DNA from: Hyphomicrobium sulfonivorans | GTDB lineage: Bacteria; Pseudomonadota; Alphaproteobacteria; Rhizobiales; Hyphomicrobiaceae | Length of the DNA: 64,000 nt | Reading direction: 5' to 3' | Assembly (NCBI RefSeq): GCF_013306565.1 | Contig: NZ_PZPO01000006.1 | Coordinates: forward strand, 186,001 to 250,000 | Shown here: positions 51,241-60,591 of the stretch, in pieces | Layout: the number at the start of each line of letters is the position of its first letter | Numbering within the stretch: position 1 is the first letter of the stretch | The notes under the pieces: model-generated | What the model was told of the DNA's origin: nothing | Seen by the model: only the letters and a program-made list of their open reading frames with translations | Database searches by the model: none | Translations under genes and position numbers: made by a program

Positions 51241-53067
51241 TTACGTCTTTGCCTTCACGTAGCTGCCCGGTGCGTCTTCGATTGCACCCAGCGTTTCGCC
51301 CGGCTCGCGCGGCACAGTCCAGTCGCCCGAACGCTCATGCAGCCATTCTGACCAATAGGGCCACCAGGAACCGGGATGCTCCTTAGCGGTCTTCAGCCAG
51401 CCATCCAGCGTGTCGGCGTGCTTGCCATCGGTCCAGTACTGATACTTCATCTTGTCGGGCGGATTGATAACGCCGGCGATGTGGCCTGACCCGGACAGCA
51501 CAAACTCCACATCACCGCCCAGCAGCAGCGACCCCGCATATACAGACTTGGCGGGCGCGATATGGTCTTCCTTAGCGGCCAGTTCGAACACCGGGATTTT
51601 CACCTTGCCGACATCCAGACGCGTTCCGGCAACGGAAAGCTGGCCTTTCGCCAGCCGGTTCTCGTTGTAGAACTCGCGCAGATAGAAGTTGTGGTTGACC
51701 GGCGCCATCCGGGTCGAATCCTGGTTCCAGAACAGCAGGTCGAACGGGAACGGCTTCTTGCCCAGCAGGTAGTTGTTGACGATGTACGGCCAGATCAGAT
51801 CGCGCGGGCGCAGCATGTTGAACACGTTGGCCATGCGCGAGCCGTCAAGATAACCGCGCTCGGTCATCAGCTCGTTCAGCGATTCAAGCTGTTCTTCATC
51901 GGTGAACAGCAGCAGGTCACCCGCAAAGGTGAAGTCGATCTGCGTCGTGAGGAAGCTGGCGGAATTGAACAGATCTTCGCCGCGCGTCGCCAGATAGGAG
52001 AGCGTTGTGGCCAGTAGCGTGCCACCGACGCAGTAACCGGTGACGTTGATCTTATCGACGCCGGTCTCGCGTTTCACGGCATCGGTCGCGCTCAGGATGC
52101 CTTCCTGCATGTAGTCCTCGAAGGACTTGTGCGCGAGCGTGGCATCCGGGTTCACCCACGAGATGACGAAAACAGTGAAGCCCTGATCGACGAGATACTT
52201 GATGAGGCTCTTGGCCGGCGTGAGATCCAGCACATAGAACTTGTTGATCCACGGCGGCGCAATCAGCAGCGGAATTTCGCGCACCTGATCCGTGGTCGGC
52301 GTGTACTGGATGAGCTGCAGGATGTCGTTCTGATAGACGACCTTGCCCGGTGTGGTCGCCAGATTGCGTCCCACCTCGAACGCCGTCGCGTCCGTCTGGC
52401 TGATCTTGAGCAGATCGCCGGACTTCTTCATGTCCTCGGCCAGCAGTGTCATGCCCTGCACGAGGTTTTCGGCGTTGGTCGCCAGCGTTTCGTGCAGCAC
52501 TTCCGGATTGGTCAGCGGAAAGTTCGACGGCGACAGCGCGCTCGTCACCTGACGCATATAAAACTCTGCGCGCTGGCGATCCTTGCCCTCCAGCCCTTCG
52601 GTGTTCAGCAGCATGTCATCAGCCCACCGCGCGGTGAGCAGATACGCCTGCTTCCAGAAGTCGAAGTAGGGGTTTTGCGACCATTCAGGATGCTTGAAAC
52701 GGTTATCGCCGGGATCGGGCTCGGCCACCGGCTTCACCGTCTCGCCGAACATCCGCATCACGGTGTTGTTCCACAGCTGCGCGTAGGACTGCAGCAGCTT
52801 GCTCTGAGCCTGCGCAAAATTCGCCGGGTCGGACATCCACTGCTGGGTCAACTCGGTCATGGTGGTGGTTGCCTCGGTCATTTCCGAGGCTGCCGAATAG
52901 GGGCCCATCTTTGCGTCGTCGCGTTCGATGAACTCGGCCAGCACATGGCCACCCTGTTCGAAAAGGCGCAGCAGGTTGCGGGACAGCTCCTCAGCGTTCA
53001 CCGCTGGATATGGCGATTGCTGGCCGTCAGGTCCGGCTTTCGGAGGCTCCTGCCTAGTCTTGGTCAT
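51241..53067 (-). CDS. phaC: Class I poly(3-hydroxyalkanoate) synthase
   Basis: This 608-residue enzyme polymerises (R)-3-hydroxyacyl-CoA into storage PHA. The lipase-like box is VTGYCVGGTLL with nucleophile Cys346; the alpha/beta fold continues to Asp in FELAAKEDHIAPAKSV and His in VLSGSGHIAGVINPP. DRRFKHPEWSQNP-like start of the core appears as DNRFKHPEWSQNPYFDFWKQ. The length and absence of a PhaE or PhaR partner nearby indicate class I. AAAGGG lies five bases before the ATG. phaA, phaB or phasin genes are not within this window. It is divergent from a small lipoprotein gene. Confidence 0.95.
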   Translation of the reverse strand: MTKTRQEPPKAGPDGQQSPYPAVNAEELSRNLLRLFEQGGHVLAEFIERDDAKMGPYSAASEMTEATTTMTELTQQWMSDPANFAQAQSKLLQSYAQLWNNTVMRMFGETVKPVAEPDPGDNRFKHPEWSQNPYFDFWKQAYLLTARWADDMLLNTEGLEGKDRQRAEFYMRQVTSALSPSNFPLTNPEVLHETLATNAENLVQGMTLLAEDMKKSGDLLKISQTDATAFEVGRNLATTPGKVVYQNDILQLIQYTPTTDQVREIPLLIAPPWINKFYVLDLTPAKSLIKYLVDQGFTVFVISWVNPDATLAHKSFEDYMQEGILSATDAVKRETGVDKINVTGYCVGGTLLATTLSYLATRGEDLFNSASFLTTQIDFTFAGDLLLFTDEEQLESLNELMTERGYLDGSRMANVFNMLRPRDLIWPYIVNNYLLGKKPFPFDLLFWNQDSTRMAPVNHNFYLREFYNENRLAKGQLSVAGTRLDVGKVKIPVFELAAKEDHIAPAKSVYAGSLLLGGDVEFVLSGSGHIAGVINPPDKMKYQYWTDGKHADTLDGWLKTAKEHPGSWWPYWSEWLHERSGDWTVPREPGETLGAIEDAPGSYVKAKT

Positions 53068-53247
53068 TGAACCCTTTGAAAATTAACTGCGGCCGCACTT
53101 GTTGGCCATCTATCCTATGCCAATGTTTTGCGACATTGCGCGGCTAGTGTCACTTGAACGTGTGGACAAACTGCGACCGTGGCGGCCTCTGCTGTTCACG
53201 ATCAGAATCACGTAATCTCGCAGCAGAAATAAGCATTTGGAGGCCGG

Positions 53248-53559
53248 ATGCCGTACGGGCTGCCCAGGATGTCGCAACGCGGCCTTTTCGCACCTGCGTG
53301 CGCTTCAGTCCGGTCGGCACGTCCGCAGCGCAGCGCCGGGAGGCGCATTCTGGGCGCGGCTACCGGTGTGGCCGTTTCGTTCGGAATGTGCCTCAGTCTG
53401 GCCGCATGTGCTGGCAGCACCACGCCGCTACCGGACCTGAGGCGCGCGTCCGCGCCATCGCTTTCCCAGCAGGAACAGAAGGCGGCGGTGGAAGCGTTGA
53501 ACCGCAAGGGCAACAATCACGCGAGCGACGCGGTGCGCGAAATCGAGGGGCATGAATAG
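53248..53559 (+). CDS. Small putative lipoprotein
   Basis: This 103-residue protein begins MPYGLPRMSQRGLFAPACAS after GGAGG. A hydrophobic stretch ILGAATGVAVSFGMCLSLAA ends in a lipobox-like Cys (LAACAGS), so the mature lipoprotein would be about 50 residues, with QEQKAAVEALNRKGNNHASD and a terminal EIEGHE. The N-terminal extension before the hydrophobic stretch is long for a signal peptide (about 35 residues). It is divergent from phaC and upstream of alaC. Function is unknown. Confidence 0.6.
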   Translation: MPYGLPRMSQRGLFAPACASVRSARPQRSAGRRILGAATGVAVSFGMCLSLAACAGSTTPLPDLRRASAPSLSQQEQKAAVEALNRKGNNHASDAVREIEGHE

Positions 53560-53858
53560 ATCGCTCAGCTTGCTGGCAGGCAGGTAGGCGCATGCAGGTT
53601 ACGGGGAGCGGCCAGGGAGACGGCCACTTGCGGGAGATGAAGTTTACCTTCCTGGCCGGAAACAGGTTTCTATCTGTGGGATTAGGTCGCTGAAGCTGGG
53701 CGCGCCTAAAATTCGCGCTGTGCTCCAACAATAGTGCAGATGAGGCCCATGCGTTGCCGTCGGCTCTGGACGGAGGGTGGCGCGAGGGCGTAAACACGCG
53801 AACATCATTTGAAATCGCCGATTGTTCCAAGCGATCCGGCCCGACCGAGAGGCGTCCT

Positions 53859-55085
53859 GTGCACGAGGACTTTCACCGTATCAAACGCTTGCCACCCTAT
53901 GTGTTTGCCGAGGTCAATAGGTTGAAGGCGGCCGCCCGTGCACGGGGCGCCGACATTATTGATCTCGGTATGGGAAACCCCGATCTGCCGACGCCGCAGC
54001 ACATCGTCGACAAGCTGGTCGAGACAGTGGCGCGTCCCCGCACTCACCGCTATTCCGCCTCCAAGGGCATTCCAGGGCTTCGCCGCGCTCAGGCCGCCTA
54101 TTACGAGCGCCGCTTCGGCGTGAAGCTCGATCCTGAGACGCAGGTGGTGGCCACGCTCGGATCGAAGGAAGGCTTCGCCACCATGGCGCAGGCCATCACC
54201 GCGCCGGGCGACGTCATTCTGGTTCCGAACCCGACCTATCCCATCCACGAATTCGGCTTCCTGCTGTCGGGCGCCGCGATGCGCCACCTGAAGGCCGGGA
54301 CAGGCGAAGAGTTTCTGCGCCAGGTTGAGCACGCGTGCGTGCACACGATCCCCAAGCCGCTGGCGCTGGTGCTGTCGTATCCGTCGAACCCGACGGCGAT
54401 GGTGGCCGACCTTGATTTCTACAAGGATGCGGTCGCGCTGGCGAAGCGTCTGGGCCTGATCATCCTGTCGGACATCGCCTACACCGAGATTTATTTCGAC
54501 GGTAATCCGCCGCCATCGGTGCTGCAGGTGCCGGGCGCGATGGACATCACGGTTGAGTTCACCTCGCTGTCGAAGACCTACAACATGCCCGGCTGGCGCA
54601 TGGGCTTCGCGGTTGGCAATGAACGCCTGATTGCCGCGCTCGCGCGCATGAAGTCCTATCTCGACTATGGCGCCTTCACGCCGATCCAGGTGGCTGCTGC
54701 CGCTGCGCTCAACGGCCCGCAGGATTGCGTCGAAGAGATCCGCGCCACCTATCACAGCCGCCGCGATTGTCTGGTGGAATCCTTCGGCCGTGCCGGTTGG
54801 GATATTCCGCCGCCGCCCGCCACCATGTTCGCGTGGGCGCCGGTGCCCGAACCGTTCAAGGAGCTTGGCTCGGTCGAGTTCGCCAAGCTGCTCATCGAAA
54901 AGGCTGAGATCGCCGTCGCCCCGGGCCTTGGTTTTGGCGAATACGGCGAAGGTTTCGTCCGCATCGCGCTGGTTGAGAACGAGCATCGCATCCGTCAGGC
55001 GGCCCGCAATCTCAAAAAGTTCCTCGCCCAGCCGGGTGAAAGCGGGCATAACGAGTTTCCGATTCAACAGAACGCGAGCCGTTAG
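53859..55085 (+). CDS. alaC: Alanine-type aminotransferase AlaC
   Basis: This 408-residue class I PLP aminotransferase resembles AlaC, which makes alanine from pyruvate and glutamate, and also related LL-diaminopimelate aminotransferases. Typical segments are FHRIKRLPPYVFAEVNRLKA, DIIDLGMGNPDLPTPQHIV, HRYSASKGIPGLRRAQA, VATLGSKEGFATMAQAI and VLSYPSNPTAMVADLDFYKD. The PLP lysine is in FTSLSKTYNMPGWRMGFAVG. The GTG at 53859 has GAGAGG six bases upstream and gives the family N-terminus; the open frame reaches 53754 without similarity. About 300 bases before it hold no other gene. It is 14 bases upstream of hom, likely one operon. Confidence 0.9.
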   Translation: MHEDFHRIKRLPPYVFAEVNRLKAAARARGADIIDLGMGNPDLPTPQHIVDKLVETVARPRTHRYSASKGIPGLRRAQAAYYERRFGVKLDPETQVVATLGSKEGFATMAQAITAPGDVILVPNPTYPIHEFGFLLSGAAMRHLKAGTGEEFLRQVEHACVHTIPKPLALVLSYPSNPTAMVADLDFYKDAVALAKRLGLIILSDIAYTEIYFDGNPPPSVLQVPGAMDITVEFTSLSKTYNMPGWRMGFAVGNERLIAALARMKSYLDYGAFTPIQVAAAAALNGPQDCVEEIRATYHSRRDCLVESFGRAGWDIPPPPATMFAWAPVPEPFKELGSVEFAKLLIEKAEIAVAPGLGFGEYGEGFVRIALVENEHRIRQAARNLKKFLAQPGESGHNEFPIQQNASR

Positions 55086-55099
55086 TTCGCGGCAATCCA

Positions 55100-56431
55100 A
55101 TGACAAAATCACTGAAACTAGGCGTGGCCGGCCTTGGCACAGTCGGCACCAGTCTCATCGAATTGCTTGCCACCCATCGCGACCGTCTCGCCAATCTGGG
55201 CAGCACGGTTGACGTTGTCGCTGTTTCCGCACGCTCGAAGGACAAGCATCGGGCGATTACGGAAACCGCCGGTGTCACCTGGTTCGATGATCCGATTGCG
55301 CTGGCGCGCGATCCCGCCATCGACGTGTTCGTCGAACTGATCGGCGGCGAGGACGGCGTAGCGAAGGAAGCGGTCGAAGCCGCGCTCAACGCCGGCAAGC
55401 ATGTCGTCACCGCCAACAAGGCGCTGCTTGCCAAGCACGGCGTTGCGCTGGCGCAGCTGGCCGAGGAAAAGGGCGTTGCGCTGAACTTCGAGGCGGCGGT
55501 TGCTGGGGGCATTCCCGTCATCAAGACGCTGCGGGAGTCGCTGGCGGCCAACAGCGTGCGCCGCGTTTACGGCATTCTCAACGGCACCTGCAACTACATC
55601 CTTTCGACGATGACGGACGAGAAGCGCTCGTTCGCGGATGCGTTGAAGGAGGCGCAGGACCTGGGCTACGCGGAAGCCGATCCGACGTTCGACATCGGCG
55701 GTTTTGACACCGCGCACAAGCTTGCCATTCTCGCCAGTCTCGCGTTCGGAACCGAGATCAACTTCGACGAAATCGATGTCGAAGGTATCCAGTCCATCAC
55801 CGACGCCGACATCGAAGCGGCCGAGGACATGGGCTACTGCATCAAGCTGCTGGGCGTCGCGACGCAGACCGATAGCGGCATCGAGATGCGCGTTAATCCG
55901 GCCATGGTGCCGGAAGAATCCGCCATCGCCGAAGTGTGGGGCGCGACCAACGGCGTCGCCATCGATTCCGACTTCTGCGGCAGCCTGCTGCTGGTCGGTC
56001 CCGGCGCGGGCGGCAAGGCCACCGCGTCGTCGGTTGCCGGCGACATTGTCGACATCGCTCGCGGCATCATCCTGCCGCCGCTGATGCGCAAGGCTGCCAG
56101 CCTGACGCCATGCGTGCGCTCGAAGCTGGGTTCACATCAGGGCGCTTACTACGTGCGTCTATCGGTTTACGACCGGCCAGGCACGATGGCGGCTATCGCC
56201 AAGCACATGGGCGACCGCGACATCTCGATTGAAAGCATGGTGCAAGGGCAGATGCGTGCTGGCGTGCCGGGTGCAGAAGCCCGCACCAAGGTGCGTGGCG
56301 CACCGGCGCCTGTGCGCATCATCACCCACGAGACCACCGAAGAGGCTATCCGCCAGGCGGTGGAGGCGATCGAACAGGATGGTAAGGTGTCCGAGCGTCC
56401 GCAGGTCATCCGGATCGAAAAGCTCGGCTAA
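55100..56431 (+). CDS. hom: Homoserine dehydrogenase
   Basis: This 443-residue enzyme reduces aspartate semialdehyde to homoserine with NAD(P)H, toward methionine and threonine. The Rossmann motif is LKLGVAGLGTVGTSLIELL. Catalytic and substrate segments are VTANKALLAKHGVALAQLAE, NFEAAVAGGIPVIKTLRESL, GILNGTCNYILSTMTDEK and AEADPTFDIGGFDTAHKLAI. A C-terminal ACT domain (YYVRLSVYDRPGTMAAIAKH and DISIESMVQGQM) is likely to bind threonine for feedback control. It follows alaC by 14 bases and precedes glpX by 66 bases. Confidence 0.95.
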   Translation: MTKSLKLGVAGLGTVGTSLIELLATHRDRLANLGSTVDVVAVSARSKDKHRAITETAGVTWFDDPIALARDPAIDVFVELIGGEDGVAKEAVEAALNAGKHVVTANKALLAKHGVALAQLAEEKGVALNFEAAVAGGIPVIKTLRESLAANSVRRVYGILNGTCNYILSTMTDEKRSFADALKEAQDLGYAEADPTFDIGGFDTAHKLAILASLAFGTEINFDEIDVEGIQSITDADIEAAEDMGYCIKLLGVATQTDSGIEMRVNPAMVPEESAIAEVWGATNGVAIDSDFCGSLLLVGPGAGGKATASSVAGDIVDIARGIILPPLMRKAASLTPCVRSKLGSHQGAYYVRLSVYDRPGTMAAIAKHMGDRDISIESMVQGQMRAGVPGAEARTKVRGAPAPVRIITHETTEEAIRQAVEAIEQDGKVSERPQVIRIEKLG

Positions 56432-56497
56432 CGGTTTTTTCCGCGCTCCGGCAGGCGCGCGGTTCAGTGGCAACGCGACTGTGTGAGGATTTGAACT

Positions 56498-57481
56498 ATG
56501 GCGGAGCCCGTCGGCAATTCTGGGCTTGATCGAGTGCTGGTGCTGGAGGTGACACGCGTCACCGAGGCGGCGGCGATTGCAGCGGCGCGCCTGCGCGGAC
56601 GCGGGGCGGAGAAAGCGGCCGACAAGGCTGCGGTCGATGCGATGCGGCGCGAGCTGGCGCGGCTCAGCATTCGCGGCACCGTCGTGATCGGCGAAGGCGA
56701 GATGGACGAAGCGCCGATGCTCTACATCGGCGAGAAGGTCGGCTCGGGCGAAGGCCCCGAGGTTGATATCGCCGTCGATCCGCTAGAAGGCACTACCATC
56801 TGCGCCAAGGCGATGCCGAATGCGCTCGCGGTGCTTGCGATGTCGGAGCGCGGCGGCCTGCTGCATGCACCCGATATGTACATGAACAAGATCGCCATCG
56901 GCCCCGGCTATGCGCCCGACCTGGTCGACCTCGACGCTTCGCCCGCCGACAACATCAACGCGCTGGCCAAGGCCAAGGGCGTGCCGGTTTCGGGCATCAC
57001 GGCCTGCATTCTGGATCGGCCACGCCACGCCGAGCTGATTGCGGCTGTGCGCGCTGCCGGCGCTGCGGTGCAGCTCATTCCCGATGGCGACATCGCGGGC
57101 GTGATCTGGACCACCGATCCGGAAGAAACCGGCATCGACATTTATCTCGGCTCGGGCGGCGCCCCGGAAGGCGTGCTGGCTGCTGCCGCGCTGCGCTGCA
57201 TTGGCGGCCAGATCCAGGGCCGTCTGATGCCGGCCAACGATGAGGAGCGCACGCGCGCGGCGTCGATGGGCATCACCGACATCAACCGCAAGTTCAAGCT
57301 TGAGGACATGGCGTCAGGCGACGTCATCTTCTCTGCCGCTGGCGTCACCGATGGCTCGCTGCTCGACGGCGTGCGCTTCAACGGCGAATTCGCCGAGGTT
57401 GAGTCTATCGTCATGCGCTCGAAGACGGGCACGGTTCGCCGCGTCCATACGCGCTGCCGCGACACCTCCGGCGGTGCCTAA
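56498..57481 (+). CDS. glpX: Class II fructose-1,6-bisphosphatase
   Basis: This 327-residue enzyme removes the 1-phosphate from fructose-1,6-bisphosphate in gluconeogenesis. The GlpX signatures are VLEVTRVTEAAAIAAARLRG, GTVVIGEGEMDEAPMLYIGE, VDIAVDPLEGTTICAKAMPN, GITACILDRPRHAELIAAVR and DIYLGSGGAPEGVLAAAALR. Residues of the metal site are in EGEMDE and DPLEGTT. Length matches. It follows hom by 66 bases; in alphaproteobacteria hom-glpX-recJ is a recurring order, which holds here with one gene between glpX and recJ. Confidence 0.95.
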   Translation: MAEPVGNSGLDRVLVLEVTRVTEAAAIAAARLRGRGAEKAADKAAVDAMRRELARLSIRGTVVIGEGEMDEAPMLYIGEKVGSGEGPEVDIAVDPLEGTTICAKAMPNALAVLAMSERGGLLHAPDMYMNKIAIGPGYAPDLVDLDASPADNINALAKAKGVPVSGITACILDRPRHAELIAAVRAAGAAVQLIPDGDIAGVIWTTDPEETGIDIYLGSGGAPEGVLAAAALRCIGGQIQGRLMPANDEERTRAASMGITDINRKFKLEDMASGDVIFSAAGVTDGSLLDGVRFNGEFAEVESIVMRSKTGTVRRVHTRCRDTSGGA

Positions 57482-57581
57482 ATTTCAGCGGCGCTATGCC
57501 TGAAGTTGAGGCTTGCCGCAGTCTGCTACCTCCCTGAAGATCACACACGGCAAACGTGTACCTGATCCGGGGAGGTGCAGC

Positions 57582-58097
57582 GTGGACGAGCGCAACGTGG
57601 GCGGCTACTCCATCACCTACGGCGGTGAGGAAATCGAAACGCCGGTTTATGTTGCTGCCGGGCTGGCGGCCGTTCTGTTCGCTGCCTGGATCGCAACGGG
57701 GGCCACCCTTTGGCTGGTGCCCGCCGTCGCCGCTGCCGGTGTCACCTATTACAACGTGCCGCTGCTTGAACGCCGCCCGGCCATGGGCGCGAACCAGTAT
57801 GGCATTTTCATTCAGGGGCTCGGCCTCATCCGCTGGCGCGCGATCGACAGGATCGAGCTGGTGGAAATTGCCGTGCGCGCCAGCACCATCCACGAGCTGC
57901 AACTAAGCCTGAAAGAACGCCTTTCCAGCGCGCTCGTTGCTGACTGGCGCAAGCAGCCATTTTATCGCTCATTGATGCGTCTGCCGTGGAAGATGGCTAG
58001 CACCAACGTCGTCAGCATCAATCTTGAGCCGTTCAACCGGGAACCGGAAGAGGTGCATCGCACTGTTTTGCGGCTCTGGCGCCATTACCGCAGTTAG
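57582..58097 (+). CDS. Membrane protein of unknown function (PH-like cytoplasmic part)
   Basis: This 171-residue protein begins DERNVGGYSITYGGEEIETP, then has two membrane helices, YVAAGLAAVLFAAWIATGAT and LWLVPAVAAAGVTYYNVPLL. A soluble part starts QYGIFIQGLGLIRWRAIDRI and ELVEIAVRASTIHELQLSL, a pattern resembling bacterial PH-like (STM3941-type) domains in which strands follow the second helix. The GTG at 57582 has a perfect GGAGG six bases upstream; the longer frame from 57513 lacks one. It lies between glpX and recJ. Function is not known. Confidence 0.72.
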   Translation: MDERNVGGYSITYGGEEIETPVYVAAGLAAVLFAAWIATGATLWLVPAVAAAGVTYYNVPLLERRPAMGANQYGIFIQGLGLIRWRAIDRIELVEIAVRASTIHELQLSLKERLSSALVADWRKQPFYRSLMRLPWKMASTNVVSINLEPFNREPEEVHRTVLRLWRHYRS

Positions 58098-58117
58098 ATC
58101 AGCAGGATGGGAGCCCC

Positions 58118-58154
58118 GCTCGGCGGCCGGCTCCGCGAAGCGGAGTCGCCGAGC
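58118..58154 (+). repeat. 37-base double-hairpin repeat, copy 3
   Basis: Outer arms GCTCGGCG/CGCCGAGC, a constant GCCGG spacer and an inner hairpin CTCCGC-GAA-GCGGAG. This is the reverse complement of the element at 26576, with changes limited to the inner hairpin. Confidence 0.88.
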
Positions 58155-58169
58155 GCAACAAACAACCAC

Positions 58170-58199
58170 GGCCGGCACCCCGGACGGGAGTCTCCGAAC
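58170..58199 (+). repeat. Degenerate copy of the double-hairpin repeat
   Basis: The segment keeps GGCCGGC, a GGAGTC-like 3' part of the inner arm (CGGGAGTC) and TCCGA, but the outer stem is lost. It lies between copies 3 and 4 and appears to be a decayed copy. Confidence 0.45.
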
Positions 58200-58243
58200 G
58201 CCAACTTAAAACGCGCTGGCGGCGCCGGTGCAATAAGGACAAT

Positions 58244-58280
58244 CACCGGCGGCCGGCTCCCCGTAGGGGAGTCGCCGGTG
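58244..58280 (+). repeat. 37-base double-hairpin repeat, copy 4
   Basis: Outer arms CACCGGCG/CGCCGGTG and inner hairpin CTCCCC-GTA-GGGGAG. Compared with copy 3, three outer and one inner base pairs are changed on both sides, keeping the pairing. It ends about 110 bases before recJ. Confidence 0.88.
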
Positions 58281-58392
58281 CAAATGAAGTCTCTATCCAC
58301 ACCTGTTGAAAAGTCTCGCTTCCTATCGCCAACGCGGGAGCAGGGTGATCAACTTCGCTGGTGGACGAATCAAAATCATCCGGGGGCGGTCA

Positions 58393-60231
58393 ATGGCTAC
58401 GGCGCTGAAACAGCGGGAAACCGATGCAGAATTCGCGGCCCCGTTTCTTGGTATTGCGTCTTCGGCCCGTGGTTTTACGTGGCGCGAACGGCTGACACCC
58501 GATGCGCATCTGCGCGCCACCACCATCAGCCAGCGTCACGGTCTGCCGGAGTTGCTCGGCCGCATGCTGGCTGCGCGCGGTGTTGCAGTCGACGACGTGC
58601 CGGTCGTGCTCAATCCAACGCTCAAGGCGTTGATGCCCGATCCCAGCACCGTGCGCGACATGGACGCCGCTGCTGCCCGCATTGCCGACGCTGTCGTGAA
58701 AGGGCAGCGCGTCGCCATCTTCGGCGATTATGATGTGGACGGCGCATCTTCGTCGGCGCTCGTTGCGCGTTTTCTCAGCCATCACGGTTTGCAGCCACGC
58801 ATCTACATTCCGGACCGCCTGTTTGAAGGCTACGGACCCAATCCCGCGGCCATCGAGACACTGGTGAAGGAAGGCGCGCAGCTCATCATCACTGTTGACT
58901 GCGGCACCACCAGCCGCGAGCCGCTGGCGCGCGCCGCTGAGCTCGGCTGCGATGTCGTCATCATCGATCACCATCAGGCCGACGAAGAGCTCCCCATCGC
59001 ATGCGCGGTGGTCAACCCGAACCGGCAGGACGATGTGTCCGGCCTCGGTCATCTGTGCGCGGCCGGTGTTTGTTTCATGGTTCTGGTGGCGGCGACGCGC
59101 GAATTGCGTCAGCGCGGATTTTACGGCGAAATCGCGCCGCCGGATCTGATGGGCGAGATCGATCTCGTGGCGCTGGCAACGATTGCGGACGTCGTTCCGC
59201 TTGTCGGTCTCAATCGCGCTTACGTCACGCAAGGGCTGCAGGTGATGCGCTGGCGCAAGAACATCGGCCTGCGCGCGCTGATCGACGCTGCGGGGCTGAA
59301 CGAGCCACCGACACCCTATCATCTCGGTTTCATTCTCGGCCCGCGCATCAATGCCGGTGGCCGTATCGGCGATGCAGCGTTGGGATCGCGGTTGCTTGCC
59401 GGAGATGATGAAGCGGATGCTGCGCGCATCGCGGCGTTGCTCGACCGTCTCAACAAGGAGCGGCGCGATCTCGAAAAGCAGATGCTCGAGGAAGCGCTGG
59501 GTGCGGCTGAAGCCAAGCTCATGCAGCAGCCGGATGCGGCCGTGCTGCTGGTCGGATCGCACACCTGGCACAAAGGTGTGGTCGGCCTTGTGGCCAGTCG
59601 TCTGACTGAAAAATTTCGCTTGCCGTCGTGCGTCATCGCCTGGGGCGATGAAACGGGCGGCGAGGGGACCGGCTCGTTGAGGTCGCTGCCCGGTGCGGAC
59701 ATCGGCGGTGCAGTGCGCGCGGCTGTAGCCGCAGGCCATCTGATCAAGGGCGGCGGTCATTCGATGGCCGCTGGCCTCACCGTAGCGCGCGAAAATATCG
59801 CCGTGCTGGAAGCGTTTCTGCAGGAACGCTTGCAGGGCAGCGTGACCGAGGCGCGCGCGCGCGATGCGTTGCAGATTGACGGCGCGCTGACGCCGGGCGG
59901 TGTAACTGACGAGTTGATCGATCTTATTGGGCGCGTCGGGCCATACGGTCAGGGCAATCCCACGCCGCGCTTTGCGTTTCCCGCCGTCAACGTGAAGTTC
60001 GCGAAGATCGTCGGTGAGGCGCACGTGCGCTGCGTGCTGCAGTCGGCCGACGGCTCCAAGCTCGAAGCCATCGCATTCCGGGCTGCGGGGCAACCGCTCG
60101 GCGACATGCTGCTGGGATCAGGCGGTCTGCCGTTGCACGTGGCGGGCAGCGTCAAGCGTTCGTCGTTCAACGGTCGCGACAAGCTGGAAGTGCATATTGA
60201 CGACGTCGCTGATCCACGCCGTCAGGGCTGA
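58393..60231 (+). CDS. recJ: Single-stranded-DNA exonuclease RecJ
   Basis: This 612-residue protein is a DHH-family 5'-to-3' single-strand exonuclease used in mismatch repair and recombination. Motifs are VAIFGDYDVDGASSSALVA, ITVDCGTTSREPLARAAELG, VVIIDHHQADEELPIACAVV, HLCAAGVCFMVLVAATRELR, FILGPRINAGGRIGDAALG and, in the DHHA1 part, GGHSMAAGLTVARENIAVL. A C-terminal OB-like region (YGQGNPTPRFAFPAVNVKF) follows. The ATG at 58393 is preferred; an upstream start at 58306 lacks family similarity. It is downstream of the palindromic repeats and is the last gene of the alaC-hom-glpX-recJ run. Confidence 0.94.
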   Translation: MATALKQRETDAEFAAPFLGIASSARGFTWRERLTPDAHLRATTISQRHGLPELLGRMLAARGVAVDDVPVVLNPTLKALMPDPSTVRDMDAAAARIADAVVKGQRVAIFGDYDVDGASSSALVARFLSHHGLQPRIYIPDRLFEGYGPNPAAIETLVKEGAQLIITVDCGTTSREPLARAAELGCDVVIIDHHQADEELPIACAVVNPNRQDDVSGLGHLCAAGVCFMVLVAATRELRQRGFYGEIAPPDLMGEIDLVALATIADVVPLVGLNRAYVTQGLQVMRWRKNIGLRALIDAAGLNEPPTPYHLGFILGPRINAGGRIGDAALGSRLLAGDDEADAARIAALLDRLNKERRDLEKQMLEEALGAAEAKLMQQPDAAVLLVGSHTWHKGVVGLVASRLTEKFRLPSCVIAWGDETGGEGTGSLRSLPGADIGGAVRAAVAAGHLIKGGGHSMAAGLTVARENIAVLEAFLQERLQGSVTEARARDALQIDGALTPGGVTDELIDLIGRVGPYGQGNPTPRFAFPAVNVKFAKIVGEAHVRCVLQSADGSKLEAIAFRAAGQPLGDMLLGSGGLPLHVAGSVKRSSFNGRDKLEVHIDDVADPRRQG

Positions 60232-60591
60232 GAGCGCTGCTGCGGTGCGGACCGTTTGAGCGCTGCGATCATGCATGCTTGAGCGCGCGTAGCACCAATA
60301 GTGTATCGCGTCGCGATGATTACATTGCGATATCGCCCCTTGTGCGCCGCTGCCTGTTGTCGCCGCGCGCGATGCTTGCATCCCATAGATTCCAGGCTTC
60401 GGAACAGGTGAGCAGTTGGCGACGCTACCCTTGATGGAGCAAAATCGCGTCAAGCAACCACAAGATGCAGTGCCCTGACAAACACAGTCGGCATCCCTGA
60501 GCGGACGGCAGCCGTCGAATCAGGTTGTCTCCGCTGAGGGCGAACAGGATTATGGAAGAAGTCTAGTTTAGTGTTGTGTTGGGAGTTGCGT
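60232..60591. other. Gap upstream of the beta-barrel gene
   Basis: About 360 bases after recJ without a supported gene. Its last part holds a promoter-like pair (see 60525-60553). The reverse-strand open frames at 60118-60453 and 60450-60632 lack ribosome-binding sites or family similarity. Confidence 0.4.
60525..60553 (+). promoter_or_regulatory. Possible promoter of the outer-membrane protein gene
   Basis: TTGTCT (60525-60530) and GATTAT (60548-60553) are 17 bases apart, a fair match to a sigma70-type promoter, about 40 bases before the start codon at 60592. Confidence 0.35.

Noticed and set aside
53560-53858. SAM riboswitch upstream of alaC-hom
   Set aside because: I looked for the SAM-II consensus that often precedes methionine-pathway genes in alphaproteobacteria and did not find it.
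53805-55112. 435-codon minus-strand open frame opposite alaC
   Set aside because: Antisense to a clear aminotransferase; composition (Arg/His/Gln-rich) is that of a shadow frame.
58390-60093. 567-codon minus-strand open frame opposite recJ
   Set aside because: Antisense to recJ with all DHH motifs intact; no similarity to known families.
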